13,574 bases of DNA from Bacteroidales bacterium (GCA_004552115.1 SFPH01000134.1:1-13574), one strand, 5' to 3'. Positions 1 to 8,689 are shown, counted from the stretch's first letter. Translations and numbers: made by a program. Notes: generated from the sequence alone by a model not told the origin.

Positions 1-972
1 TGGTTCGGAGGCACATTGATACTCAGCGACAAAGCCTCATTCGACGCGCCGACCTTCCTGTTCTACATGGTGATGCTCTACAGCGTCATCAATCCTTTCA
101 AGGAATTCTCCAAGGCCACCTACAGCATCCCGAAGGGAATGGCCTCGATGGAAAGGATCGACAAGATCCTCAACGCCGAGAACAGCATAGCTGAATGCTC
201 CTCCCCTGCCGAGATAAGGGAATTCACCGACAAGATCGAATTCGACAACGTGTCATTCACATACGACGGGGGCAGGAAGGTGCTGGACAATGTTTCCCTT
301 ACCGTGGCCAAGGGCAAGACCGTGGCCATCGTGGGCGAATCCGGGGCCGGCAAGACCACATTGGTGGACCTCATACCGCGCTTCTACGACGTGACCGGAG
401 GTTCCGTGAAGATTGACGGTCAGGATATCAGGAATCTCAGCCTGCACAGCCTCAGGAGCCTTATGGGCAATGTGAACCAGGAGCCGATTCTCTTCAACGA
501 CACCATTTTCAACAACATTGCCTTCGGCGTGGAGAATGCCACGATGGAGGATGTGGTGGCCGCCGCCAGGATCGCCAATGCACACGACTTCATAATGGAG
601 AAGGAGGAGGGTTATCAAACCAATATCGGAGACCGGGGGATGAAGCTTTCAGGCGGACAGAGACAGAGACTCAGCATTGCCAGGGCCATTCTCAAGAACC
701 CTCCGGTGCTGATTCTGGACGAGGCTACGGCATCACTCGACACTGAATCCGAGAGGCTGGTACAGGAGGCCCTCGACAGGCTCATGAAGTCCAGGACGAC
801 GATAGCCATTGCCCACAGACTGTCCACAATCAAGAATTCGGACGAGATTATCGTGATGCACGAGGGCCGGATCGTGGAGAGGGGAAGGCACGAGGAGCTC
901 CTCGCCCTGAACGGATACTACAAGAAACTCACTGACATGCAAAGCCGACAATATCAGGATCCCCCGCATTGA
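1..972 (+). CDS. ABC exporter, MsbA-like, C-terminal part (5' end outside window)
   Basis: This is the last part of a fused membrane/ATPase exporter half-transporter. The frame is open from base 1, so the true start lies upstream; TTG at 16 is not a start. The first ~60 residues are the end of the transmembrane domain (hydrophobic FLFYMVMLYSVI, then the linker to the ATPase). The nucleotide-binding domain follows with all expected motifs: Walker A VGESGAGKTT, Q-loop NQEPILFNDTI, signature LSGGQRQRL, Walker B VLILDEATASLD and H-loop IAHRLSTI. Such proteins dimerise in the inner membrane and flip lipids or export hydrophobic substrates; the substrate cannot be told from this part. The C-terminus looks odd: after the usual end (KKLTDMQS) it runs on for a few residues, RQYQDPPH, that coincide with the start region of the next gene in another frame. 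The natural stop may therefore be missing. Confidence 0.93.
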   Translation, partial: WFGGTLILSDKASFDAPTFLFYMVMLYSVINPFKEFSKATYSIPKGMASMERIDKILNAENSIAECSSPAEIREFTDKIEFDNVSFTYDGGRKVLDNVSLTVAKGKTVAIVGESGAGKTTLVDLIPRFYDVTGGSVKIDGQDIRNLSLHSLRSLMGNVNQEPILFNDTIFNNIAFGVENATMEDVVAAARIANAHDFIMEKEEGYQTNIGDRGMKLSGGQRQRLSIARAILKNPPVLILDEATASLDTESERLVQEALDRLMKSRTTIAIAHRLSTIKNSDEIIVMHEGRIVERGRHEELLALNGYYKKLTDMQSRQYQDPPH

Positions 973-1594
973 GGGACTTGGAAACTGTAAGAACCTTGAA
1001 GAGTTCCGCGCGGCTCTTGACGCTGCCGGGGTCAAGGGGTCACTTGACTGTCTGAACTGGCCAGACTGGCCTGAAAAGCCTTCCTGCCGGTTCTCGCTGG
1101 GATGGTGCGGGGAAGGCCTCGGCATTCTCTTCGATGTGGAGGGCAGGGACCTCAGGGCCCGGGCTCTCGAGGACAACGGAAGCGTCTGGGAGGACAGCTG
1201 CTGCGAACTGTTCATTGCCGACCCTGAGGACGGAACTTATTACAACTTCGAGCTCAACTGCATCGGGACCCTTCTCGCCGCCAAGAGGAAATCCAGGAGC
1301 GAGTGCCGTCATCTCGACCCTCCATCCCTGAACAAAGTTTTGAGGTTCAGCACATTGCCTAGAGAGGAGATAGAGATTGCCGATGAAGTGATGAAGTGGA
1401 GCAACGGCATGTTCATCCCGTTCAGCCTCATCGGAATCGACGGAAGCAACCCTCCTGAGACATTGAGACTGAACATATACAAATGCGGGGACAAGACCGC
1501 TCATCCGCATTTCCTCAGCTGGGCGCCGATCCATACGGAAAAACCTGATTTCCACAGGCCCGAGTTCTTCGGTACCGCCATTATTGAAAGATAG
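938..1594 (+). CDS. CBM9-like carbohydrate-binding family protein, start codon not identifiable
   Basis: The frame encodes about 215 residues resembling the short stand-alone CBM9-like (endoxylanase sugar-binding-like) proteins of Bacteroidota. Conserved-looking stretches are IPRIEGLGN near the N-terminus, LNWPDWPEKP, EDSCCELFIADPEDGTYYNF, NCIGTLLAAKRKSR, LNIYKCGDKTAHPHFLSW and EKPDFHRPEFFG at the end. No signal peptide is visible, so a cytoplasmic location is likely; the ligand is unknown. Start problem: this frame is open from the stop at 908-910, yet has no ATG, GTG or TTG until GTG 1136, which would cut off about 60 residues of family-like sequence. CTG 932 and ATT 968 (AGGA eight bases upstream) are the only weak alternatives. 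The likeliest reading is that the true start, and perhaps the exporter's stop, have been lost in a small deletion near 940-952. The given start marks where the family-like frame begins, not a start codon. Confidence 0.75.
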   Translation, partial: CKADNIRIPRIEGLGNCKNLEEFRAALDAAGVKGSLDCLNWPDWPEKPSCRFSLGWCGEGLGILFDVEGRDLRARALEDNGSVWEDSCCELFIADPEDGTYYNFELNCIGTLLAAKRKSRSECRHLDPPSLNKVLRFSTLPREEIEIADEVMKWSNGMFIPFSLIGIDGSNPPETLRLNIYKCGDKTAHPHFLSWAPIHTEKPDFHRPEFFGTAIIER

Positions 1595-1600
1595 TCGGGA

Positions 1601-3454
1601 ATGGGCTGCAAGATTCTGAAAATTCTTATTCCCCTGCTCCTGGTTTCATTTCCTGGATTCGGGCAGTCCGGTCTTCTCCGGCATTACCGTTCGCTGAACG
1701 ACTCCATAAGCAAGCTGGCCGAGGCCAGGACAGGTGTACGTACTAAACTGTCAGTCAAGACAGTACGGAGCAGCAACGGGATGCTCGACTTCATATTCAC
1801 CGAGACATTGGGTGACATTCCCTGGAAAAAGGAGGATATCAGCTGGTTCAAGACCGTGCTGAAGGATCTGGCCCCTTCAGGCTACCGGAACTGCAAGGTC
1901 GGCTCCATCTACTGCCGGAGCATTCCTGTCCAGGAGCTTGAGAGCGTGGCTCCGGGAAATTCAGGGACACCTCACCGGAACAGATGGGCCGTGGCTGACC
2001 CGAAGGCCGGGAATCCCAGGCCGCTGGTCAGGGAGGAAGGCTCACAGAAATTCAGCAGAGGCCTGTCTGACAGATATATAGCCCTCTGGCACAGTCATGG
2101 ACGCTACTTCGAGGAGAAGACGGGGCGATGGGAATGGCAGAGAGCCCCGGTATTCACTACCGTCGAGGACATGTTCACCCAGAGTTTCGTACTCCCCTTC
2201 CTCATTCCCATGCTCGAGAATGCGGGCGCATACGTGATCAGTCCGAGGGAAAGGGATATCCAGAAGAATGAGGTCATCTGTGACAATGACCCGGCATTCG
2301 AAGGGCCGCGCGCCCCGGGATTGAGGCTTGCCGGAGACTGGAGTGAAAGCGGGAAATGGAGCGATGCGGGAACAGGGTTCGCGGACAGGAAGGAATTCTA
2401 CACCGGCTATGACAATCCTTTCCGGATGGGCACATCCCGCAGAGCCGAATGCGTTAGGGAGCAGGGAGGCAATGCGGCGACAGTCTGGACACCCGACATT
2501 CCGGAAAGGGGAGAATATTCCGTGTACATATCCTATACCACATTGCCGAACAGCAGTGAGACAGCACATTACACAGTGAGCCACCTTGGCGGGGAGACCG
2601 GTTTCACCGTGAACCAGAAAATGGGCGGGAGCATCTGGATTTACCTGGGGACATTCGAATTCGGAAAAGGCCGGAGCGGATGGGTCAGACTTGACAACGG
2701 CACACCGAAAGGCTGTGCGTTCAAGCCCGGCACGGCGGTTACGGCGGATGCCGTCCGTTTCGGTGGCGGAATGGGAAAGATTGCAAGGGGACCCAAGGAC
2801 GCTCCTGTCGAAGAATATCAGGTTTCCGGGCTTCCAAGCTACGCCGAGGGCGCATTGTACTGGATGCAGTGGGCAGGAGCCGACACGACAGTGACAAGGC
2901 TTCATGAAGATGACTACACCAATGATTTCGCCGACCGCGGACCCTGGGTGTCAATGATGACAGGAGGCTCCAGAGTCAATCCGAAATCCGCCGGCAAGGG
3001 GATTCCGGTGGATTTGTCACTGGGCTTCCATACAGACGCCGGTCTGACTCAGAATGACTCCATCATAGGCACATTGGGAATCTACACCCTCAAGTGCGAG
3101 GGCAGCCGTAAGCTCCCCGACGGAGAGGACCGCATGACATCACGAGTGCTGATGGACGATGTCCAGACCCAGATAGTGAACGATGTCAGGGAATTGTTTG
3201 AACCGGAATGGAGAAGGCGCGAGCTCTGGGACAGGTCCTACAGCGAGTCGAGGACTACAGGAGTACCGGGACATGAAATACGGCCTGGACCCGGCATTCA
3301 GGTTTACGGTCAGCCGCTCGGTTTACAAAGGAATATTGAAATATCTCAGCAGCCGCTACAGCTGCCACTACACTGTCCAGCCTCTGCCGGTCAACTCATT
3401 TTCAGCCGTCATCAGGGACGGAAAGAAGGTCGTGCTGAGATGGAGGGCCACTGA
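1601..3454 (+). pseudogene. Secreted amidase-like protein with golvesin-type insert, 5' part of a frameshifted gene
   Basis: ATG 1601 follows the previous stop by six bases. Residues 1-22 are a signal peptide (hydrophobic ILIPLLLVSF, cut near GFGQ/SG). Family knowledge: Bacteroidota proteins of this kind are often annotated as xanthan lyase or golvesin C-terminal-like protein and resemble N-acetylmuramoyl-L-alanine amidases. Seen here: an amidase-like first motif, ALWHSHGRYFE (His164/His166), then ISPRERD at 214-219; a golvesin-like beta domain at about 245-390 (WSDAG, YSVYISY, AHYTVSHLGG, TADAVRFGGG); and a second histidine motif, LSLGFHTDAG, around 474-481. The good frame ends at SYSESR (codon 3251-3253). 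The rest to the stop at 3454 is out-of-frame translation. The protein resumes one frame over at 3258. About 13-14 residues, including the expected amidase glutamate motif, appear lost at the junction. The product as written would be non-functional unless the gap is an assembly error. Confidence 0.8.
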
Positions 3455-4625
3455 AGACAGGCTGGAACCGACGGCCATGCCTGAAGGTTTCATACTCTAT
3501 ACAAGGGTGGATGACAGCGGGTTCGACGAGGGCCGGAGAATCGATGCAGTAAAGGGGGAAGACGGATTCTGGACTTTCGAGGCCAACATATGGAAAGGAC
3601 ATCTCCACAGTTTCAAGATAGTGGCCTTCAATGACGGAGGCAAGAGCTTCCCTTCCGAAATACTGAGCGCCGGAATACCTGAAGACGGCTATGACTCAAA
3701 CCGTGAAGTTCTGGTAGTCAACAATTTCACCCGTGTATCCGCCCCTGCCTGGTTCGATTCGATCGACACCGCAGGCTTCGATGACAGACTTGACCGCGGG
3801 GTACCTTACATGAGGGAAATCAACTTCATAGGCGAGATGTACGAATGGAGGAGAGACAAGGTCTGGACAGATGATGACAATCCGGGATTCGGCGGTTCCT
3901 ACACCGACCTTGCCGGGAAAATCATTGCAGGAAACAGCTTCGACTACCCGGCGGTTCACGGCGCATCCATTCTGAAAGCCGGGTACTCTTTCTGCTCGGC
4001 AAGTTCCGAGGCGTTCGTGCGGGACAGCTCAAGGCTTCAGGGATTCAGATTCGCTGACATAATATGCGGAAAACAGGTAACCACCCCGTCAGGACCCGGT
4101 GGCAGGGTACCGGACAGGTTCCAGGTATTCCCGGAAGGATTGAGGAAATCCCTCACATCATTCGCAAGGAAGGGCGGAAACCTCATCGTATCCGGCTCCA
4201 ACATCGGCACGGACCTCTGGGACAGCGTTTACCCGACCCCGGTGGATTCCGTTTACAAGGCTGAAGGACAGGCATTCGCACAGAATATCCTGGGTTACAG
4301 ATGGATCACCAATTATGGCGAAAGAGGCGGGACTGTAATACCGGTCAAATCCGACAAGATCAGGCTGCAGGGACAATTCACGTTCAACCAGAGCCTGAGT
4401 GACAGAATCTACTGCGTGGAGACTCCTGACGGATTGATGCCGTCCGGCAAGAATTCTTCGGTATTCCTCCGTTACGGGAACACGCTCATCCCTTCCGCCG
4501 TATGTAATGAAGGGGCCGGATACAGAAGCGTCAGCATCGGATTTCCGATCGAGACAATAAACGGGAGAAATGCGATGGACGGACTGTTCAAGGCAATCAT
4601 GGAATTTCTTGACAAGAAAGACTGA
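3258..4625 (+). pseudogene. 3' part of the frameshifted amidase-like protein: FN3-like and C-terminal domains
   Basis: In-frame continuation of the preceding gene. It begins with QEYRDMKYGLDPAFRFTVSR, which in this family directly follows the amidase glutamate motif. Residues 42-140 of this part look like a fibronectin type III domain (KVVLRWRA, EGFILYTRVDD, HSFKIVAFNDGG). Residues 150-455 form a conserved C-terminal domain (VLVVNNFTRVSAPAWFD, EMYEWRRDKVWTDDDNPGFGG, FARKGGNLIVSGSNIGTDLW) reminiscent of a glutamine-amidotransferase-like fold; its role is unknown. An ATG at 3183 opens this frame but only 25 codons of unrelated sequence precede the family-like part, so it is not a believable start. 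The stop at 4623-4625 lies one base before the next ATG, which supports co-transcription. With the 5' part this gives a protein of roughly 1000 residues, secreted to the periplasm or cell surface and probably involved in cell-wall or glycan processing (inference). Confidence 0.8.
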
Positions 4626-4626
4626 T

Positions 4627-5937
4627 ATGGACAAAGCCAGACAAACTGAAATCATCGGACTGATACACAGGGAGGTGAAGCCGGCTCTCGGGTGCACCGA
4701 GCCTGTGGCGGTAGCCCTTGCGGCAGCGCGTGCCAGGGAGATTCTCTCATCCGCTGTCTCCCGGGATGAGGATATCCGGGTCAATGTCGAAGTCAGCGGC
4801 AACATCCTCAAGAACGGAATGGGGGTGGGAATACCCGGTACCGGAATGATAGGGCTGCGCATTGCCGCCGCTCTCGGAGCCGTATGCGGCAATGCAGGCT
4901 ATGGCCTGGAAGTGCTCAAGGACATTGACAATGAAGGAGTTGCCCTTGCCAAGAAGATGGTTGCCGAAGGCCGTGTCGGACTTGAGCTGAAGAATGGCGC
5001 CCCGAAGCTCTACGTAAAGGCGAAGGTGGGCGGAGCCGGCCACGAGGCCTGGGCGGTAATCGAGAACATGCACGACAGAATCGTGGAAACCGGGCTCGAC
5101 GGCATTGCCGAAGATCTCAGGCACCATCACGGGGATGTTCCCGGAGAGAATGGTGAAGACGAGAGGGAGACATTGGACTATAACCTGACTGTCAAGGAGA
5201 TATGCGAATTTGCGGAAACTGCCGACATTGAGGATATAAGATTCATCCTGGACGACAGGAAGCTGAACCTTGCCCTGGCTGAAGAAGGATTGAAGGGCGA
5301 ATACGGGCTGAAGGTCGGGAAGGCGATTCTCAGCAACAGCGAGGAGGTTTTCGGCAATGATTTCCTGACTTATGCGATGGCCCTCACCGCCGCAGCGTCG
5401 GATGCCAGGATGGCGGGATGCACATTGCCTGCGATGAGCAATTCCGGGAGCGGAAACCAGGGAATCACGGTCAGCATGCCGGTCATCGCATATGCGGAAA
5501 GACACGGGACAGATGACGAGACCCTGGCCAGGGCATTGATACTCAGCAATCTGATTGCCATCCACATAAAGGGATATCTCGGACGTCTCTCCGCTCTCTG
5601 CGGCTGCGTTGTGGCATCTACGGGTGCAGCCTGCGGGCTCGTATGGCTCAAGGGAGGCAAATATGCGCAGATCTGCTCCGCCATCAAGAACATGATCGGG
5701 AACATTACCGGAATGGTCTGCGACGGAGCCAAGGTAGGCTGCGCAATGAAGGTGGCATCCGGCGTATCCAGCGCCATCCAGTCCGTCGTCCTGGCCCTCA
5801 GGGGCACCTGCGTCTGCGAGACTGACGGCATCATCGACAAGGACATAGAGAAGACAATAAGCAATCTCGGCAGCATCGGCTCCTCCGGAATGGAAATGGC
5901 GGACTGCCTCATCCAGAAGATAATGGTATGCAAGTAA
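4627..5937 (+). CDS. cyuA: L-cysteine desulfidase family protein (CyuA/YhaM, UPF0597)
   Basis: A 436-residue protein, full length for the family, starting at ATG 4627 one base after the upstream stop. Family knowledge: CdsB/CyuA proteins are related to the alpha subunit of iron-sulfur serine dehydratase and split L-cysteine into pyruvate, ammonia and sulfide, using an oxygen-sensitive [4Fe-4S] cluster. Seen here: the N-terminal motif VKPALGCTEPVAVALAAA with Cys23, the proposed catalytic cysteine; CTLPAMSNSGSGNQG at 265-279; YLGRLSALCGCVVASTGAACG at 317-337; and GMVCDGAKVGCAMKVASG at 362-379. Candidate cluster ligands are among Cys265, 325, 327, 336, 365 and 372; I cannot assign them without an alignment. 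The protein is cytoplasmic. Genes on both sides are unrelated, and no regulator or cysteine transporter is next to it. An upstream in-frame ATG at 4570 lies inside the previous gene and is rejected. Confidence 0.9.
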   Translation: MDKARQTEIIGLIHREVKPALGCTEPVAVALAAARAREILSSAVSRDEDIRVNVEVSGNILKNGMGVGIPGTGMIGLRIAAALGAVCGNAGYGLEVLKDIDNEGVALAKKMVAEGRVGLELKNGAPKLYVKAKVGGAGHEAWAVIENMHDRIVETGLDGIAEDLRHHHGDVPGENGEDERETLDYNLTVKEICEFAETADIEDIRFILDDRKLNLALAEEGLKGEYGLKVGKAILSNSEEVFGNDFLTYAMALTAAASDARMAGCTLPAMSNSGSGNQGITVSMPVIAYAERHGTDDETLARALILSNLIAIHIKGYLGRLSALCGCVVASTGAACGLVWLKGGKYAQICSAIKNMIGNITGMVCDGAKVGCAMKVASGVSSAIQSVVLALRGTCVCETDGIIDKDIEKTISNLGSIGSSGMEMADCLIQKIMVCK

Positions 5938-5945
5938 AAGAGAAT

Positions 5946-6947
5946 ATGGACATCGATTTCGTAGTGACCTGGGTCGATATGAACGACCCCGTGTGGAAGA
6001 GGGATTTCGCCCGGGCCAAAGGCGAGATCGACAATTCCAGGAACCAGTTTTCCGAGGCCAGGTTCAGGGACTACGGCTTCCTGAAATACTGGTTCAGGGG
6101 CGTGGAGAAATTCGCTCCCTGGGTCAGGAAAATCCATTTCGTCACCTGCGGGCAGAAGCCGGATTGGCTTGACGTGAGCAACCCGAAACTGCATCTGGTA
6201 TCCCACAGGGACTACATACCTGAGCGTTTCCTGCCGACATTCAACTCCACCGTGCTTGAATTCCACATGCACAAGATACCGGGGCTGTCGGAACATTTCG
6301 TGTATTTCAATGACGACTTCTACCTGACCTCCCCTACCCCCGAGTCGCGCTTCTTTGCGGATAACGGACTCCCGCACGACATTGCGGCATTCAGGTACAA
6401 CAGCGGGCTTAGCCTGTGGTCGAAAACATTGGAGAACAATATCAGGCTGATCAACAGGCACTTCGACAAGAAGGAAGTGCTGGCGCGGGATGCCGGGAAA
6501 TGGTTCTCTCCGGAATATGGCGGCAAGTCAAGGCTGACAAGGCTCCTCAGACCCTATGGAAAGTTCACGACACTGAAGATTCCGCACAATGCCCAGCCTT
6601 ATCTCAAATCGGTATTTGAGGATGTATGGGCGCATTGCGGAGAGGAACTTGAGGAGGCCTCCACTCACACATTCAGGAGCGAGAGGGACCTGACGCCGGA
6701 ACTCTTCCGCACCTGGCAGATCTGCAAGTCATGTTTCGAGCCTTACAATACATACAGGGACACGAAGATGTTCCCGCTGATGGTGAAGCCGAAACAGGCC
6801 GTGAAGGCCATCAGGGAGCAGAAATACAAGCTGGTCTGCATCAATGACAGTGTGCATATCCGCAACTACGAAAAGGTGATGCAGGAGCTCCGCGACGCAT
6901 TCGAGAGCATATTGCCCGAGAAATCATCATTCGAGTTGCAGCCCTGA
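5946..6947 (+). CDS. Stealth-family hexose-1-phosphate transferase (capsule-type phosphotransferase)
   Basis: A 333-residue Stealth protein. Family knowledge: Stealth proteins transfer hexose-1-phosphate units to build phosphodiester-linked surface glycans; relatives include bacterial capsule polymerases and the catalytic core of human GNPTAB. All four conserved regions are visible. CR1 is IDFVVTWVDMNDPVW at 3-17. CR2 at about 37-139 has EARFRDYGFLKYWFR, PWVRKIHFVTCGQKPDWL, LPTFNSTVLEFHMHKIPGL and FVYFNDDFYL. A CR3-like stretch lies around 197-245 (PHNAQPYLKSVFEDVW), and CINDS near 298 fits CR4. The aspartates of the NDD motif and the FNS motif are intact. I chose ATG 5946 because CR1 begins immediately after it. 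ATG 5928 in the same frame would overlap cyuA by ten bases and add six residues. There is no signal peptide. No other glycan-synthesis genes are adjacent, so the acceptor is unknown. Confidence 0.9.
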   Translation: MDIDFVVTWVDMNDPVWKRDFARAKGEIDNSRNQFSEARFRDYGFLKYWFRGVEKFAPWVRKIHFVTCGQKPDWLDVSNPKLHLVSHRDYIPERFLPTFNSTVLEFHMHKIPGLSEHFVYFNDDFYLTSPTPESRFFADNGLPHDIAAFRYNSGLSLWSKTLENNIRLINRHFDKKEVLARDAGKWFSPEYGGKSRLTRLLRPYGKFTTLKIPHNAQPYLKSVFEDVWAHCGEELEEASTHTFRSERDLTPELFRTWQICKSCFEPYNTYRDTKMFPLMVKPKQAVKAIREQKYKLVCINDSVHIRNYEKVMQELRDAFESILPEKSSFELQP

Positions 6948-7003
6948 AAACCAGACGATTACATTAACATTTAACAGATAATTTTTATGGCAGACGAGAA
7001 GAT

Positions 7004-8650
7004 GTGGGAAAGGTCCTCCCGTCAAGCAACAAGGTTATATTGAAGGACATCTGTCTTTCATTCTTTTACGGGGCGAAAATCGGCATCATCGGTCTCAACG
7101 GCTCCGGAAAATCCACATTGATGAAGATCATCGCCGGAGTGGAGAAGAGTTTCCAGGGCGAGGTGGTCTGGGCTCCGGGCTACACCGTGGGCTATCTGGA
7201 GCAGGAGCCGCAGATGGACCCGGACAAGACCGTGCTGGAAGTGGTCCAGGAGGGTGTCCAGGAAGTGATGGACCTGCTCAAGGAATATGAGGAGGTGAAC
7301 CTGAAGTTCTGCGAGCCGATGGACGACGACCAGATGAACGCCCTGATCGAGAGGCAGGGAGAGCTGACCGAGAAGATCGAGCATTGCGGCGGATGGGAGA
7401 TCGATGCCAAGCTGGAAAGGGCGATGGATGCTCTCCAGTGCCCGCCGTCTGATGCATTGGTGGCCAATCTCAGCGGTGGCGAGAGAAGGCGCGTGGCACT
7501 CTGCCGCCTCCTGCTCCGCCAGCCTGATGTCCTCCTCCTCGACGAGCCTACCAACCACCTCGACACCGAGAGTATCCAGTGGCTCGAGGCCCATCTGCAG
7601 CAGTACAAGGGTACCGTGATCGCCGTCACCCACGACCGTTACTTCCTCGATGACGTGGCCGGCTGGATTCTGGAGCTCGACAGGGGTGAAGGCATTCCTT
7701 GGAAGGGCAACTACTCATCATGGCTCGACCAGAAGACCAAGCGTCTGGCAATGGAGGAGAAGCAGGAAAGCAAGCGCCGCAAGACTCTCGAAAGGGAGTT
7801 GGAATGGGTCAGGATGGCTCCAAAGGCACGCCATGCCAAGTCCAAGGCCCGTCTCGGCGCATACGAGAAACTGGCCAGCCAGGACGGAAAGGAGAAGGAG
7901 GCCAACCTCGAGATCTACATTCCGGACGGCCCGAAGCTCGGCAACCGGGTGATCGAGTTCAAGGATGTGTCCAAGGCATACGGCGACAAGCTCCTCTTCG
8001 AGCATCTTTCATTCATGCTTCCGCCTGCCGGCATTGTCGGAGTCATCGGACCGAACGGCGCCGGAAAGACCACATTGTTCCGCCTCATCATGGGTCTGGA
8101 GCAGCCTGACAGCGGTGAGATCAACATCGGCGAGACCGTGAAGCTGGCATACGTGGACCAGCAGCACAAGAGCATTGACCCCGACAAGACAGTTTTCGAG
8201 ACCATCTCGGACGGCTACGACTGGATAAGGCTCGGCAAGAGGGATGTCAATGCAAGGGCGTACGTCTCCCGCTTCAATTTCACCGGAGCGGACCAGGAGA
8301 AGAAATGCGGCGTGCTCTCCGGAGGTGAGAGGAACAGGCTCCACCTGGCCCTCACGCTCAAGGATGAAGGCAATGTCCTCCTCCTCGACGAGCCTACCAA
8401 TGACGTGGATGTCAATACTATACGGGCCCTTGAGGAAGGTCTGGAGAACTTTGCGGGCTGTGCCGTGGTCGTATCCCACGACCGCTGGTTCCTCGACCGT
8501 ATCGCCACCCACATTCTCGCGTTCGAGGGTGACTCCTCAGTTTATTTCTACGAGGGAACGTACTCCGAATATGAGGAGAACAAGAAGATGAGGCTCGGCA
8601 ATGTCGAACCTAAGAGGTTCAAGTACAAGAAATTGATGGAAGACAGGTAA
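7004..8650 (+). CDS. ettA: ABC-F translation factor EttA, N-terminus damaged
   Basis: The protein carries two ATP-binding domains: the first with Walker A GLNGSGKST, signature LSGGERRR and Walker B VLLLDEPTNHLD; the second with GPNGAGKTT, LSGGERNR and VLLLDEPTNDVD. An arm segment and a charged linker (LERELEWVR, APKARHAKSKARL) are typical of EttA, the energy-dependent translational throttle that binds the ribosomal E site and couples translation to ATP level. Only GTG 7004 can start this frame. Relatives begin MADEK, about 5-7 residues, then a short beta strand, then VGKV. Here ATG 6987 encodes MADEKM but in another frame, and it dies at a stop 18 codons on, while the correct frame resumes at GKVLPSSNK. 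A deletion of about 19 bases at 7002-7006 explains both. If real, the protein loses the first strand of its ATPase domain; if an assembly error, the gene is 6987-8650 and intact. Confidence 0.93.
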   Translation: MGKVLPSSNKVILKDICLSFFYGAKIGIIGLNGSGKSTLMKIIAGVEKSFQGEVVWAPGYTVGYLEQEPQMDPDKTVLEVVQEGVQEVMDLLKEYEEVNLKFCEPMDDDQMNALIERQGELTEKIEHCGGWEIDAKLERAMDALQCPPSDALVANLSGGERRRVALCRLLLRQPDVLLLDEPTNHLDTESIQWLEAHLQQYKGTVIAVTHDRYFLDDVAGWILELDRGEGIPWKGNYSSWLDQKTKRLAMEEKQESKRRKTLERELEWVRMAPKARHAKSKARLGAYEKLASQDGKEKEANLEIYIPDGPKLGNRVIEFKDVSKAYGDKLLFEHLSFMLPPAGIVGVIGPNGAGKTTLFRLIMGLEQPDSGEINIGETVKLAYVDQQHKSIDPDKTVFETISDGYDWIRLGKRDVNARAYVSRFNFTGADQEKKCGVLSGGERNRLHLALTLKDEGNVLLLDEPTNDVDVNTIRALEEGLENFAGCAVVVSHDRWFLDRIATHILAFEGDSSVYFYEGTYSEYEENKKMRLGNVEPKRFKYKKLMEDR

Positions 8651-8653
8651 TAT

Positions 8654-8684
8654 TTTGCAAATTCAGGAATTATAGCTAAATTTG
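8654..8684 (+). promoter_or_regulatory. Bacteroidota-type promoter for rplY-pth
   Basis: A -33 element TTTG (8654-8657) and a -7 element TAAATTTG (8677-8684) are separated by 19 bases. This matches the Bacteroidota consensus TTTG-N19..21-TAnnTTTG exactly. It starts four bases after the ettA stop, so rplY and pth can be transcribed independently of ettA. Transcription would begin near 8690, leaving a leader of about 80 bases. Confidence 0.75.
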
Positions 8685-8689
8685 CGCCC

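Noticed and set aside
1136..1594. GTG 1136 as the true start of the CBM9-like gene
   Set aside because: About 60 family-like residues are encoded upstream in the same frame, so this start would remove part of the domain.
2042..2905. Long minus-strand open frame opposite the amidase gene
   Set aside because: Its translation resembles no known family and is rich in proline, cysteine and arginine as expected for antisense of a coding strand; the plus strand has a clear family match.
3183..3454. Programmed frameshift or ribosome bypassing joining the two amidase frames
   Set aside because: No slippery heptamer or bypass hairpin is visible at 3251-3260, and family sequence is missing at the junction rather than extra sequence being inserted, as bypassing would need.
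4570..4626. Earlier start of the cysteine desulfidase gene
   Set aside because: It lies within the end of the previous gene in another frame; the family N-terminus begins at ATG 4627.
5370..6461. 363-codon minus-strand open frame across cyuA and the Stealth gene
   Set aside because: It is antisense to two clearly recognised genes and has no recognisable domain.
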